From: Alphaproteobacteria bacterium | GTDB lineage: Bacteria; Pseudomonadota; Alphaproteobacteria; UBA6615 | Reading direction: 5' to 3' | Assembly: GCA_013003285.1 (NCBI GenBank) | Contig: JABDJY010000045.1 | Location: 1-12,349 of the forward strand | DNA: 12,349 nt | In this document: positions 1-7,161 of the stretch, piece by piece | Numbering within the stretch: the first letter of the stretch is position 1 | Layout of the letters: each line of letters opens with the position of its first letter | Made by a program: the position numbers and the translations under genes | Notes under the pieces: generated by a model | Database searches by the model: none | The model's input: only the letters and a program-made list of their open reading frames with translations | What the model was told of the DNA's origin: nothing

Positions 1-206
1 GCCGCGACAAGCCGGAAATTTTTCGCGAAGCCGCCTAGCGTGATGTCGCTCTCGTAACGCTTGTAAGGCCCGTTCAGCGTCCTGGCCACGCCCGTATCGC
101 TTAGCGTCTTAGTGACATTCCCGGAACTGTCTGTCAAAAGGTGAATATCAACCGGGCGAGGTTCATGATGTGAAGAATGCGCTGGAATCAGGCATTGTGA
201 GAGCAT
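1..206 (-). CDS. Unrecognised protein, N-terminal part (runs off left edge)
   Basis: A minus-strand frame is open from an ATG at 206 to the window edge (68 codons, no stop seen), so only the N-terminus is present. The start is supported by AGGA seven bases upstream. The later part reads like real protein, for example NGPYKRYESDITLGGF at residues 45-60, with codon thirds mostly G or C. The first 20 residues are His/Pro-rich and less convincing, so the true start could lie further in. No signal peptide, membrane segment or known motif is visible and I do not recognise the family. It is divergent from asnB with about 94 bases between the starts. The alternative is a chance open frame; the competing plus-strand frames all contain early stops. 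Confidence 0.42.
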   Translation of the reverse strand, partial: MLSQCLIPAHSSHHEPRPVDIHLLTDSSGNVTKTLSDTGVARTLNGPYKRYESDITLGGFAKNFRLVA

Positions 207-300
207 TCTTAAGTCCTGGTTGATCTTGAAGGTCGTGTTGAGCGTGAGGATCGCCGGTGAGTATCTGGCCGGTCGGAGAACAGCAGAGAAAGCCTAGATC

Positions 301-2235
301 ATGTGCGGAATTTCGGGCTTCTTGTTGGGGCCGGCGACTGGCATCAAAGGTGATCTGCAAGCTGTCGTGCGCGACATGGGTGCGGCAATCGCACATCGCG
401 GTTTTGATATGCATGGCGATTGGGTTGACCGGGAGGCCGGTGTCGCCCTGACCCATCAGCGCCTGTCCATCATCGACCTGAGCATGGCGGGGCATCAGCC
501 AATGGTCTCAAGCTGCGGTCGCTTCGTGCTTACTTACAATGGCGAGATCTACAACGCGCCGTCTTTGCGCGATGATCTACGCAAAATCGGCCGGGAGTTT
601 CGGGGCCAATCCGACACGGAGGTATTGGTCGAAGGGATCGCGGCGTGGGGTTTGCAGGAAACCGTCGAACGCGCCGTCGGTATGTTTGCCTTCGCCGTCT
701 GGAACCGGGATCAACGAACGCTTTCGCTGGTCCGTGACCGGATGGGAATCAAGCCGCTTTTCTATGCGCATTGGGACGGTGCGGTCCTTTTCGGGTCGGA
801 ACTGAAAGCGCTTTACCAGTTTCCTGGTTTTGCGCCGGAAATAGACAAAACGGGGGTCGCATCTTTTCTTCGTTACGGCTATGTGCCGGCGCCTCAGAGC
901 ATTTTTGGACAGGTTTCGAAACTCGAGCCGGGCACGATTACCGTTGTGACGCCGGGTGGTGAGCAGACAACGCAGCGATATTGGTCGCTTACCGACGTCG
1001 TTCGCAACGCGCGGTCGGCCCCGACGATCAGTACGCTTTCTGAGGCCACCGAGGTTATTGAACCCCTACTGACCGAGGCTGTGCGATGCCGCATGCTTTC
1101 CGATGTTCCCATCGGAACTTTTCTTTCCGGTGGAATTGACTCGTCACTGGTTACCGCATTGATGCAATCGGTGTCTAACCAGCCGGTGCGTAGTTTCTCG
1201 ATCGGCTTTACAGACGACGCGTTCGATGAAGCCCCCCATGCGCGCGCCGTGGCGGATGTACTTGGGACCGATCATACGGAACTATATGTTCAGCCCGAAG
1301 ATACGCTCGAGATTGTCCCGCGTATGCTCACCGTTTTCGACGAGCCTTTTGCGGACTCTTCACAGATTCCGACATTTCTATTGAGCGAATTAACCCGCTC
1401 GCATGTCACCGTCGCATTGTCGGGTGACGGCGGCGACGAGTTGTTCGCTGGCTACAATCGCTACCTCTGGGGCGCGAGTATCGATCGCACGCGCCGATAT
1501 ATACCGCGACCGATTTGCCAGCTCGGCGCCAATATGGTGACGCGGATTTCGACAGATACGCTCGATCGTATATTTGGCCGGGCGCTGTCGGGCATTACTG
1601 GTCAGGCAACTGGTTATCGCATGCACAAATTCGCCCAGTTGATGACCGCATCCTCAGGCGACGAGGTCTACCGAACTCTGGTGTCGCAATGGTTCGACTT
1701 GGCCCCCGATTCTTGGGAGGTCACGCCGGAAGCCTATACGGAAGTGGAGCGAAGCGGCCTGAGCCGGCACGAGGAGCGCATGCAGTTTCTCGATTTGCTC
1801 ACCTACTTGCCCGACGACATTCTGGCCAAGATCGACCGAACAAGCATGGCGCACGCCCTTGAGGTTCGCGTGCCTCTTCTCGACCATCGCGTCGTCGAGG
1901 CGGCCTGGACATTAGGGCCGGAAGCCAAGCTTAAGGGTCGGGAAGGTAAACAGGTGCTGCGCGCGATACTCGACCGGTATGTACCGCGTGAAATTGTCGA
2001 TCGGCCTAAAATGGGGTTTGGCGTTCCGCTTGCACACTGGCTTCGGTACGAGTTGCGCGACTGGGCAAACGATATTCTGGGACAGGCCGATTGGGAGAAC
2101 GACTTTGGTCTCGACGGCTCGGTTGTCAGGAAGGCATGGGCGCAGCACCTCGCCGGCGAGGGTAATTGGGCGTATCGGCTATGGGTTCTGATTATGCTCG
2201 CGGGCTGGCACCAAACTTGGTGCGCGCGCGCATGA
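301..2235 (+). CDS. asnB: Asparagine synthase (glutamine-hydrolysing), AsnB/WbpS-type amidotransferase
   Basis: This 644-residue protein has the two-domain layout of class B asparagine synthetases. The N-terminal class II glutaminase begins MCGISGF, so after Met removal Cys2 is the nucleophile that releases ammonia from glutamine; YNGEIYN and SDTEV contacts follow. The C-terminal ATP-pyrophosphatase domain carries the PP-loop SGGIDSS at residues 276-282 and SGDGGDELFAGY from residue 374. Family members amidate aspartate, or in polysaccharide clusters are thought to amidate uronic acid residues. The setting among glycosyltransferases and a sugar dehydrogenase favours glycan amidation, which is inference. 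The ATG is fixed by the need for Cys2; a weak purine-rich stretch (AGAGAAAG) precedes it. The stop is two bases past the ATG at 2232, in the same rightward unit as the next glycosyltransferase. Length and both active sites look intact. Confidence 0.94.
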   Translation: MCGISGFLLGPATGIKGDLQAVVRDMGAAIAHRGFDMHGDWVDREAGVALTHQRLSIIDLSMAGHQPMVSSCGRFVLTYNGEIYNAPSLRDDLRKIGREFRGQSDTEVLVEGIAAWGLQETVERAVGMFAFAVWNRDQRTLSLVRDRMGIKPLFYAHWDGAVLFGSELKALYQFPGFAPEIDKTGVASFLRYGYVPAPQSIFGQVSKLEPGTITVVTPGGEQTTQRYWSLTDVVRNARSAPTISTLSEATEVIEPLLTEAVRCRMLSDVPIGTFLSGGIDSSLVTALMQSVSNQPVRSFSIGFTDDAFDEAPHARAVADVLGTDHTELYVQPEDTLEIVPRMLTVFDEPFADSSQIPTFLLSELTRSHVTVALSGDGGDELFAGYNRYLWGASIDRTRRYIPRPICQLGANMVTRISTDTLDRIFGRALSGITGQATGYRMHKFAQLMTASSGDEVYRTLVSQWFDLAPDSWEVTPEAYTEVERSGLSRHEERMQFLDLLTYLPDDILAKIDRTSMAHALEVRVPLLDHRVVEAAWTLGPEAKLKGREGKQVLRAILDRYVPREIVDRPKMGFGVPLAHWLRYELRDWANDILGQADWENDFGLDGSVVRKAWAQHLAGEGNWAYRLWVLIMLAGWHQTWCARA

Positions 2236-2246
2236 CAGGGAATCCG

Positions 2247-3353
2247 ATGCATATCTGTTTCTGCATCCCGGCAATGGATGGCGGCGGCGCTGAGCGGACA
2301 GTATCGAACCTGCTTTCGATGCTCCATGACGGGGGTTTTCATGTCACTTTGCTGACCTACGAAGCGTCGGCGGCTGTCTCGGCTTATCCGCTGCCGGAAA
2401 TTCCAATCGCGCGGCTCGACCTGCTGGGCGGGCGCGGCTTTTCGCGAATTACCAAGATCCTGGCGCGGCGGCGTGGAATTCGTCGTGCGATTCAGCGTAT
2501 CGATCCCGATGTTGTCGTGTCCTTCATGGACACGATGAATATCACTGTGTTGGTTGCGCTTCGCGGGTCGAGAAAGCCCGTCATCATCTCCGAACGTACC
2601 GATCCGGCTCATCATTACCTGGCGGGCTGGAAGCGGCTCATGCGCCGGCTCGTCTACCCGAGTGCACGACGTCTCGTCGTGCAAACCCAGCGGGTGGCGC
2701 AATATTTCGACTGGATGGATAACGACAAGCTTGCCGTAATTCCCAACCCTGTTCATCCAAATGAGAACGCCGCAATGCCGGATGTGCCGGGTGACGACGG
2801 GCGGTTTCGCGTGGTGGCCGTGGGCAGGCTATCCACCGAAAAGGGCTTCGAGGAATTGATTAGGGCGTTCGCCGATCTCAGCGGTTCATTCCCGCTCTGG
2901 GATTTGTTCATTTACGGTGAAGGGGGAGAGCGCAATGCCCTCGACGCGTTGGTGCATTCTGTTGGCGCGGAAGGCCGTGTATTCCTACCTGGGTGGCGGT
3001 CCGATATCGAACAGGTTTATTCATCGGCGCATCTGATGGCCTTTCCGTCACGCTACGAAGGTTTCCCAAATGCGCTGTGCGAAGCGGCAGCGGCCGGGCT
3101 TCCACTCATCGGCTTCGATGGCGTCTGTGGTGTTGAGGAAATTATTGTCGATGGAGAGAACGGGATCTTAATAGGCGACACCGACAGGTTCGAAGGCTTG
3201 CGGGCGGCGTTGTTGACACTGATGACGGATGCACATTTGCGCCGGTCGATGGGACAACAGGCCGGGCAGAAAATTAGCGCTTGGCGTCCCGAACAAATTG
3301 CCGGTATGTGGCAATCGCTGTTTGAGGCGGTCTGTGATCCGGGCCACCGTTGA
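2247..3353 (+). CDS. Glycosyltransferase family 4 (GT-B), AmsD-like
   Basis: This cytoplasmic retaining glycosyltransferase probably adds one sugar of the repeat unit to a lipid-linked intermediate. With the start at 2247 it has 368 residues. The N-terminus MHICFCIPAMDGGGAER is the usual GT4 opening with the glycine-rich acceptor-side loop (residues 12-17). The second Rossmann half has the VGRLSTEKGFEELI donor-domain strand and a C-terminal EGFPNALCE motif whose two glutamates (E271 and E279, E-x7-E) contact the nucleotide sugar. The following CGVEEIIVDGENG resembles amylovoran-type transferases such as AmsD. I chose 2247 because AGGGA lies five bases upstream. An in-frame ATG at 2232 overlaps the asnB stop (ATGA) but has no ribosome site, so it is a real alternative. 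Either start implies translational coupling with asnB. Donor and acceptor cannot be read from sequence. Confidence 0.9.
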   Translation: MHICFCIPAMDGGGAERTVSNLLSMLHDGGFHVTLLTYEASAAVSAYPLPEIPIARLDLLGGRGFSRITKILARRRGIRRAIQRIDPDVVVSFMDTMNITVLVALRGSRKPVIISERTDPAHHYLAGWKRLMRRLVYPSARRLVVQTQRVAQYFDWMDNDKLAVIPNPVHPNENAAMPDVPGDDGRFRVVAVGRLSTEKGFEELIRAFADLSGSFPLWDLFIYGEGGERNALDALVHSVGAEGRVFLPGWRSDIEQVYSSAHLMAFPSRYEGFPNALCEAAAAGLPLIGFDGVCGVEEIIVDGENGILIGDTDRFEGLRAALLTLMTDAHLRRSMGQQAGQKISAWRPEQIAGMWQSLFEAVCDPGHR

Positions 3354-3462
3354 TTGGGTTGGCCAATTAAGGCGGAGGAATGGCGTGAACGAAACTATAG
3401 TGACGCTTTGACAAACTTGGGCGGCGTTGCAAAGACACCCAGATGCCAATCTTCCCTCGACA

Positions 3463-3468
3463 TATAAT
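3463..3468 (+). promoter_or_regulatory. Candidate -10 box (TATAAT) ahead of the pseC-like gene
   Basis: A perfect TATAAT sits about 30 bases before the ATG at 3499, inside the 145-base gap after the glycosyltransferase. No -35 box is at the right distance: the perfect TTGACA at 3408-3413 is 49 bases away and TTGCAA at 3427 is 30 away. It could be an activator-dependent promoter or chance. Confidence 0.25.
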
Positions 3469-3498
3469 CGAACTGATGACAGTAGCGATGCGAATACG

Positions 3499-4704
3499 AT
3501 GACTGAAATACCCTTTCTCCCCTACGGAAAACATGCCGTCGATCAGGCAGATATCGACGCGGTCGTCTCGGTACTCAGAAGCGATTTTTTGACCACCGGT
3601 CCGACGATTGCGGCGTTCGAGAAAAGCTTCGCCGAAGCGACGGCGGCCCCCTTCGCGACGGCTTGTTGCAATGCGACGGCGGGTCTTCATCTGGCCACCC
3701 TGGCCCTCGGCATTGGGCCGGGCGATTGTGTCATTGTGCCATCGGTGACATTCCTCGCGACCGCAAACGCGGTACGCATGGCGGGCGGAGAGGTAGTGTT
3801 TGCGGATGTCGACCCCACCACGGGCCTCATGGGACCAGATCATCTGGCGGCGGCGGCGGCCCGCGCTACGGGTCCCATAAATGCGGTCTTTCCGGTCCAT
3901 CTTGCGGGCCGCCTGGCCGATATGCCGGCCTTGGCCGCGATCGCAACCGGAAGGGGCTGGTCGATTGTCGAAGACGCTTGTCACGCTTTAGGGGGAACCT
4001 ACCGTGGACCAGATGGCAGCGAAGGGAATGTGGGCGCATGCCGGCACTCGGATCTATCCGTTTTCTCCTTTCATCCCGTAAAGACAATTGCGAGCGGTGA
4101 AGGCGGCATCGTTACAAGCAAAAACACGGCATTGCGCGACCGCCTTGCCCTGTTGCGCAACCATGACATGAGACGCGACGGCGATTTCGTGAATAAGGAG
4201 CTCGCCTACGATGCTGCCGGTCAACCCAATCCTTGGTATTACGAGATGCGTGAGCTTGGGTACAATTACCGCCTGAGTGATATTCACGCCGCCCTCGGCC
4301 TGTCACAACTTCAGAAACTTGAAACCATAGCCGATCGCCGTCGTGCGCTATGCGCGCTCTACGACGAAGCGCTTGCACCGCTGGCCCCAAAGTTACGGAC
4401 AATCCCGGCGCAACCGGGTATCGACCCTGTCCTTCACCTGTATGTGGTTCACATTGATTTTAATGCGATCGGAATCGATCGTGCGACATTCATGCACCGA
4501 CTTCGGGCCGCGGGTATCGGATCCCAGGTGCTTTACATTCCCGTGGCTTGGCAGCCCTATTATCGTGACCAGTATGGCGATCTCGACCTTCCTGGCGCGG
4601 CGTCTTATTACGGCACCAGCCTTGCGCTTCCTTTCTACAACAGTCTCAAGGATGCCGATGTCGAGCGCGTCGTCGATGAACTAACAAAATTAGTTCAGGG
4701 CTAG
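3499..4704 (+). CDS. pseC: DegT/DnrJ/EryC1/StrS aminotransferase, PseC-like (UDP-4-keto-6-deoxy-sugar transaminase)
   Basis: This 401-residue PLP enzyme matches the PseC branch of sugar aminotransferases, which move an amino group from glutamate to C4 of a UDP-4-keto-6-deoxy-HexNAc, giving UDP-4-amino-4,6-dideoxy-AltNAc in pseudaminic acid synthesis. Visible hallmarks are the opening PFLPYGKHAVDQADID, the SDFLTTGP turn, the PLP-ring aspartate D159 in VEDACHALGG, the Schiff-base lysine K195 in FSFHPVKTI, GYNYRLSDIHAALGLSQL, and YIPVAWQPYY near the end, which resembles the PseC YIPVHLQPYY. The ATG at 3499 fits the family N-terminus; a TTG start at 3427 in the same frame adds 24 unconserved residues. 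No strong ribosome site precedes it. Its usual partners (PseB, PseH, PseG, PseI, PseF) are not in the window, so the exact amino sugar is uncertain, while the aminotransferase fold and function class are firm. Confidence 0.85.
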   Translation: MTEIPFLPYGKHAVDQADIDAVVSVLRSDFLTTGPTIAAFEKSFAEATAAPFATACCNATAGLHLATLALGIGPGDCVIVPSVTFLATANAVRMAGGEVVFADVDPTTGLMGPDHLAAAAARATGPINAVFPVHLAGRLADMPALAAIATGRGWSIVEDACHALGGTYRGPDGSEGNVGACRHSDLSVFSFHPVKTIASGEGGIVTSKNTALRDRLALLRNHDMRRDGDFVNKELAYDAAGQPNPWYYEMRELGYNYRLSDIHAALGLSQLQKLETIADRRRALCALYDEALAPLAPKLRTIPAQPGIDPVLHLYVVHIDFNAIGIDRATFMHRLRAAGIGSQVLYIPVAWQPYYRDQYGDLDLPGAASYYGTSLALPFYNSLKDADVERVVDELTKLVQG

Positions 4705-4719
4705 AGAGAACTCGTTGGA

Positions 4720-4787
4720 TTATGCGGATACCGAATTCTTATGATCGCGGTCCGGCGACGGCCTATCGGCTCGTTGTAGCCGCATAA
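4720..4787. repeat. 8-bp inverted repeat in the gap between pseC-like and methyltransferase genes
   Basis: TTATGCGG at 4720-4727 is exactly reversed as CCGCATAA at 4780-4787, with a 52-base loop that can form smaller GC stems. Each arm is preceded by CTCGTTG (4711-4717 and 4771-4777 region). It lies in the 200-base gap 4705-4904, where I see no gene. It may be a transcript hairpin or a paired protein site; the role is unknown. Confidence 0.3.
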
Positions 4788-4904
4788 ATTTCAGTTTCAA
4801 AATCAGGCGGCTCATCGGTAATGTCCCCCTATTCGCCAACGTTACGCGGCACCGCGGGTCGCCGCTCGATTCATTGACTTTGCCGAAGGAATGGCGCGCC
4901 TAAC

Positions 4905-5762
4905 ATGAGCCGGCCGACGGAAACCGAAACACGATACGATTTTGGGCGAAATTGGGATTCGTTCGCCGCACAGATATCGGACGAGGCGATCGAGAATGCC
5001 GTTTCGGGCCTCAAAAAGCTAACCGGGTCTGAGACCGGCGCACGGTTTCTAGACATCGGGTCCGGTTCGGGCGTGCATAGCCTTGCAGCGTTGCGGCTCG
5101 GCGCCAAAACCGTGCGGTGTATCGACTATGATAATGACAGTGTCGCCACGACCCGCGCCCTTCTCACGCAGCGTGCCCCAAATGCTGACTGGGAGGCGCG
5201 GCAAGGTGACATTCTTGCCGAACGCGCATCTGATGTCTCCGATGACCATGCCAGCGATGACCTGTTTGACACGGTTTATAGTTGGGGCGTGCTGCATCAC
5301 ACCGGTGACATGTGGCGGGCCATCGAAAACGCGGCGACTTTTGTCCGGCCTGGCGGGCGTTTTGTGATCGCCCTGTATATGAAAACCCCACTTTGTGGGT
5401 TCTGGAAGGCGGAAAAGTATCTTTACGCCAAGTTTCCAAAGCTGCGCCCGATTTTTCGGTGGCCCTTTGCGGCACTTTTACTGGTGGGCACATCGATCTG
5501 GAAACGACAATCGCCGCGCTCGATAATCGGGAACTACCGACAGCAACGTGGCATGTCGTTCCTCCACGACGTTGACGATTGGTTGGGGGGATATCCCTAC
5601 GAGTCTGTTCGCAACGAAGAGGTTGTCTCGTTTATGGCGTCACGCGATTTCGAGTTGATCGAGTGCTTTAACATAAGGAGGTCGATTGGCTTATTCGGCT
5701 CAGGGTGTGGCGAATGGGTCTTCCGCCGCAGCGAGTCTGCGACCCAAACGGTACTCGAATAA
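4905..5762 (+). CDS. Class I SAM-dependent methyltransferase
   Basis: This 285-residue protein has the Rossmann methyltransferase core: motif I FLDIGSGSG at residues 48-56, the ribose-binding acidic residue in CIDYD (D74), and YSWGVLHHTGD near residues 125-135 as motif IV, followed by VRPGGRFVIALY. A C-terminal block (RGMSFLHDVDDWLGGYPYE, about residues 215-233, then CGEWVFRR) is typical of uncharacterised methyltransferases found in glycan clusters. A hydrophobic stretch at residues 183-199 is probably buried or a membrane contact rather than a clear transmembrane helix. It likely O-methylates a sugar or a glycolipid precursor, which is inference from context. The ATG at 4905 is the only one possible, as an in-frame stop lies at 4875. 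AAGGA is 14 bases upstream and adjoins a five-codon mini-ORF whose stop overlaps this start. Confidence 0.85.
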   Translation: MSRPTETETRYDFGRNWDSFAAQISDEAIENAVSGLKKLTGSETGARFLDIGSGSGVHSLAALRLGAKTVRCIDYDNDSVATTRALLTQRAPNADWEARQGDILAERASDVSDDHASDDLFDTVYSWGVLHHTGDMWRAIENAATFVRPGGRFVIALYMKTPLCGFWKAEKYLYAKFPKLRPIFRWPFAALLLVGTSIWKRQSPRSIIGNYRQQRGMSFLHDVDDWLGGYPYESVRNEEVVSFMASRDFELIECFNIRRSIGLFGSGCGEWVFRRSESATQTVLE

Positions 5763-5900
5763 AGCGTTCATCAAAGGGCGACCGTCAGCACAGCGGAGCC
5801 GGGCGACATTTGATGCAACCCGAATTCAAATATGGGCTTTAACCCATGCTACCGCAGTCCGGGTGAAGCCGATGCTTCGCTCGAATTACAAAGGGCAAAG

Positions 5901-5924
5901 TGCCGCCGGCAAACCTTGGCGGCA
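5901..5924 (-). terminator. Possible weak terminator after the nusG-like gene
   Basis: A 7-bp stem (TGCCGCC at 5901-5907 with GGCGGCA at 5918-5924) begins nine bases past the minus-strand stop at 5933. On the minus strand it is followed by only a broken T-run (CTTTGCCCTTTGTAATT), so intrinsic termination would be weak. The convergent gap 5763-5932 also holds two short hairpins, ATGGG/CCCAT (5832-5847) and GAAGC/GCTTC (5865-5878), and no gene. Confidence 0.35.
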
Positions 5925-5932
5925 AACCTGTA

Positions 5933-6433
5933 TTACGCCGCCGCCACCACGTCTTTCGGAACTGTTACCGGCACCTGTCTGCCGAGAAGATCGAGCAGAA
6001 GGACCACGCGCTCGTTATCGGTCAGGCGCTGGAAAAGTCCACTTTGCTGGGCTAACGGACCATCAAAGATTTCCAGCTTCTGGCCCGGGCGGAATGACTG
6101 CGGGGGATTTAAGACGACCAGACCGTCCTCGTCGTGGCGCGCTTTGATCGCTTCGATGACTCTATTGGGGGCTGTGACCGGTCGTTCGCCCAGTGACACC
6201 AGATGGGCTACACCGAATGTGCCGTTAATGGATCTCCATTGCGCGCGTTCGGGGTCGAACCGGACGAATATGTAGCGCGGAAACAAAGGACGGCGAACCA
6301 GTTCAACGCGCCGTGCGTGGCGGCGCTGTTTGAGATAGCGCGGCAAATAGACCTCGAAGCCCTGACGCTCGAGGTTGTGCCGCGCCCGTTCTTCGCCGTT
6401 GGGCTGTGTATGAACGACATACCAGCCGGTCAT
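5933..6433 (-). CDS. NusG/RfaH-like transcription antitermination factor
   Basis: This 166-residue NusG paralogue probably binds RNA polymerase and helps it read through a long polysaccharide operon, as RfaH and the Bacteroides UpxY proteins do. The NGN domain occupies about residues 1-100, starting MTGWYVVHTQPNGEERA and including GFEVYLPRY and the LFPRYIFVRF core typical of the specialised paralogues. A KOW-type C-terminal segment follows (FRPGQKLEIFDGPLAQQSG, about residues 114-132). The ATG at 6433 overlaps the stop of the upstream regulator (ATGA, 6430-6433), with GGAAG at a suitable distance; a GTG at 6448 would add five residues. It is shorter than housekeeping NusG and sits next to glycan genes instead of secE or ribosomal protein genes, which supports the specialised role. 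Which operon it acts on cannot be seen; no obvious RfaH-type ops element was found. Confidence 0.88.
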   Translation of the reverse strand: MTGWYVVHTQPNGEERARHNLERQGFEVYLPRYLKQRRHARRVELVRRPLFPRYIFVRFDPERAQWRSINGTFGVAHLVSLGERPVTAPNRVIEAIKARHDEDGLVVLNPPQSFRPGQKLEIFDGPLAQQSGLFQRLTDNERVVLLLDLLGRQVPVTVPKDVVAAA

Positions 6434-7161
6434 CGCCCATCTTCCCACTTCGCTAGCCCGTCCTTATTCCGGGCTATGCGCAGCATCGGTGGCGCAGATA
6501 TGCGTTCGCTTGGCCAAATTCTTGCGAGCTTTTCGTAAGTAAGCTGCGGCTGCGATATGTCCGTGATCAGGACGGCGTCGATCTCGTCGAGTTCATCCAG
6601 TGATCGCACGATCGGAATACCGGCCAGTTTGGGTTGGTTCGATTTAGTGTCGACTACCGCGACCACTTCGATTTCCAAAGCAAGCGCTGACAGGACGGCC
6701 ACTTCGGCCAGATCGCTGGCGCCGATTAAGGCTATCTTGCGACGGCCTTGGCGTTTGCAAGACTCCATGATCTTGTCGCATTCGCCGCGCGCGGCACGAA
6801 ACATTTCAAACGACGATGTTAAATACTCGGCCGTAAGCCGCGCCTTTTCGGCAAACCCCTGCGGCGTGATGTAATAGAGATAGCGGCGCGCTGGGGCTTC
6901 GCGCATTTTGATCCAGCCTTTACGCGCACAGCGACGCAAATAGGCATTGGCGAGCCCAAGCGCGACACCTGCTTCGCCGGCCATAGCACGTTGGTTTTGA
7001 TCCCCGTCCCGCTCCACAGCGTCGAGGATGCGCAAGGTCGTGTTGGCATCAGAATAGCGCTCGTCGGGTGCGGTATCTGCGGGCATTACGGTGTCATTTC
7101 CAAGTGCGTTCACAGCATGAACAACATGCCTTCGATCGGGGCCTACGTCAAGAGCGTTCAT
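6430..7161 (-). CDS. Winged-helix (MarR-type, EPS-associated) regulator fused to a Rossmann-type ligand domain
   Basis: This 243-residue protein appears to join two modules. Residues about 37-110 form a winged helix like the MarR-family regulators found in EPS clusters: QRAMAGEAGVALGLANAYLR as helix-turn-helix, KGWIK, then the YYITPQGFAEKARLT wing and exit helix. After a helical linker, residues 141-205 (KIALIGASDLAEVAVLSAL, VVAVVDTKSN, GIPIVRSLDEL, IDAVLITD) look like an NAD/CoA- or sugar-nucleotide-binding Rossmann half, similar to PglD N-terminal or Rex/CoA-binding folds, though the GASDLAE loop is a degenerate GxGxxG. It may sense a metabolite and set transcription of the cluster; the ligand is unknown. 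The first 25 residues are unconserved-looking, and an ATG at 7086 is an alternative start. An AT-rich stretch, TAATAT nine bases before 7161, could be a -10 giving a very short leader. It is coupled to the nusG-like gene by an ATGA overlap. Confidence 0.82.
   Translation of the reverse strand: MNALDVGPDRRHVVHAVNALGNDTVMPADTAPDERYSDANTTLRILDAVERDGDQNQRAMAGEAGVALGLANAYLRRCARKGWIKMREAPARRYLYYITPQGFAEKARLTAEYLTSSFEMFRAARGECDKIMESCKRQGRRKIALIGASDLAEVAVLSALALEIEVVAVVDTKSNQPKLAGIPIVRSLDELDEIDAVLITDISQPQLTYEKLARIWPSERISAPPMLRIARNKDGLAKWEDGR

Noticed and set aside
3..38. Short plus-strand frame ending at TAG 36-38 that could be the C-terminus of an upstream rightward gene
   Set aside because: Only 11 codons are visible; the longer minus-strand frame over the same bases has better support, though this cannot be excluded.
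2209..2222. Perfect 6-bp hairpin CACCAA-AC-TTGGTG near the asnB stop
   Set aside because: It lies within the asnB coding end, has a two-base loop and no T-run, so it is unlikely to be a terminator.
1803..2756. 317-codon open frame on the minus strand across the asnB/glycosyltransferase junction
   Set aside because: It lies antisense to two well-recognised genes, has Arg/Ser/Pro-rich low-information sequence, and no family features.
3408..3468. Perfect TTGACA (3408-3413) and perfect TATAAT (3463-3468) as one promoter
   Set aside because: They are 49 bases apart, far beyond a sigma-70 spacer, so they cannot be partners; only the TATAAT is kept as a weak candidate.
3367..3984. 205-codon minus-strand open frame over the start of the pseC-like gene
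   Set aside because: Antisense to conserved PLP-enzyme motifs, Arg-rich and without recognisable domains.
5686..6147. 153-codon plus-strand frame spanning the methyltransferase end and the nusG-like gene
   Set aside because: It overlaps both real genes and has no coherent domain; the convergent gap itself holds only small hairpins.
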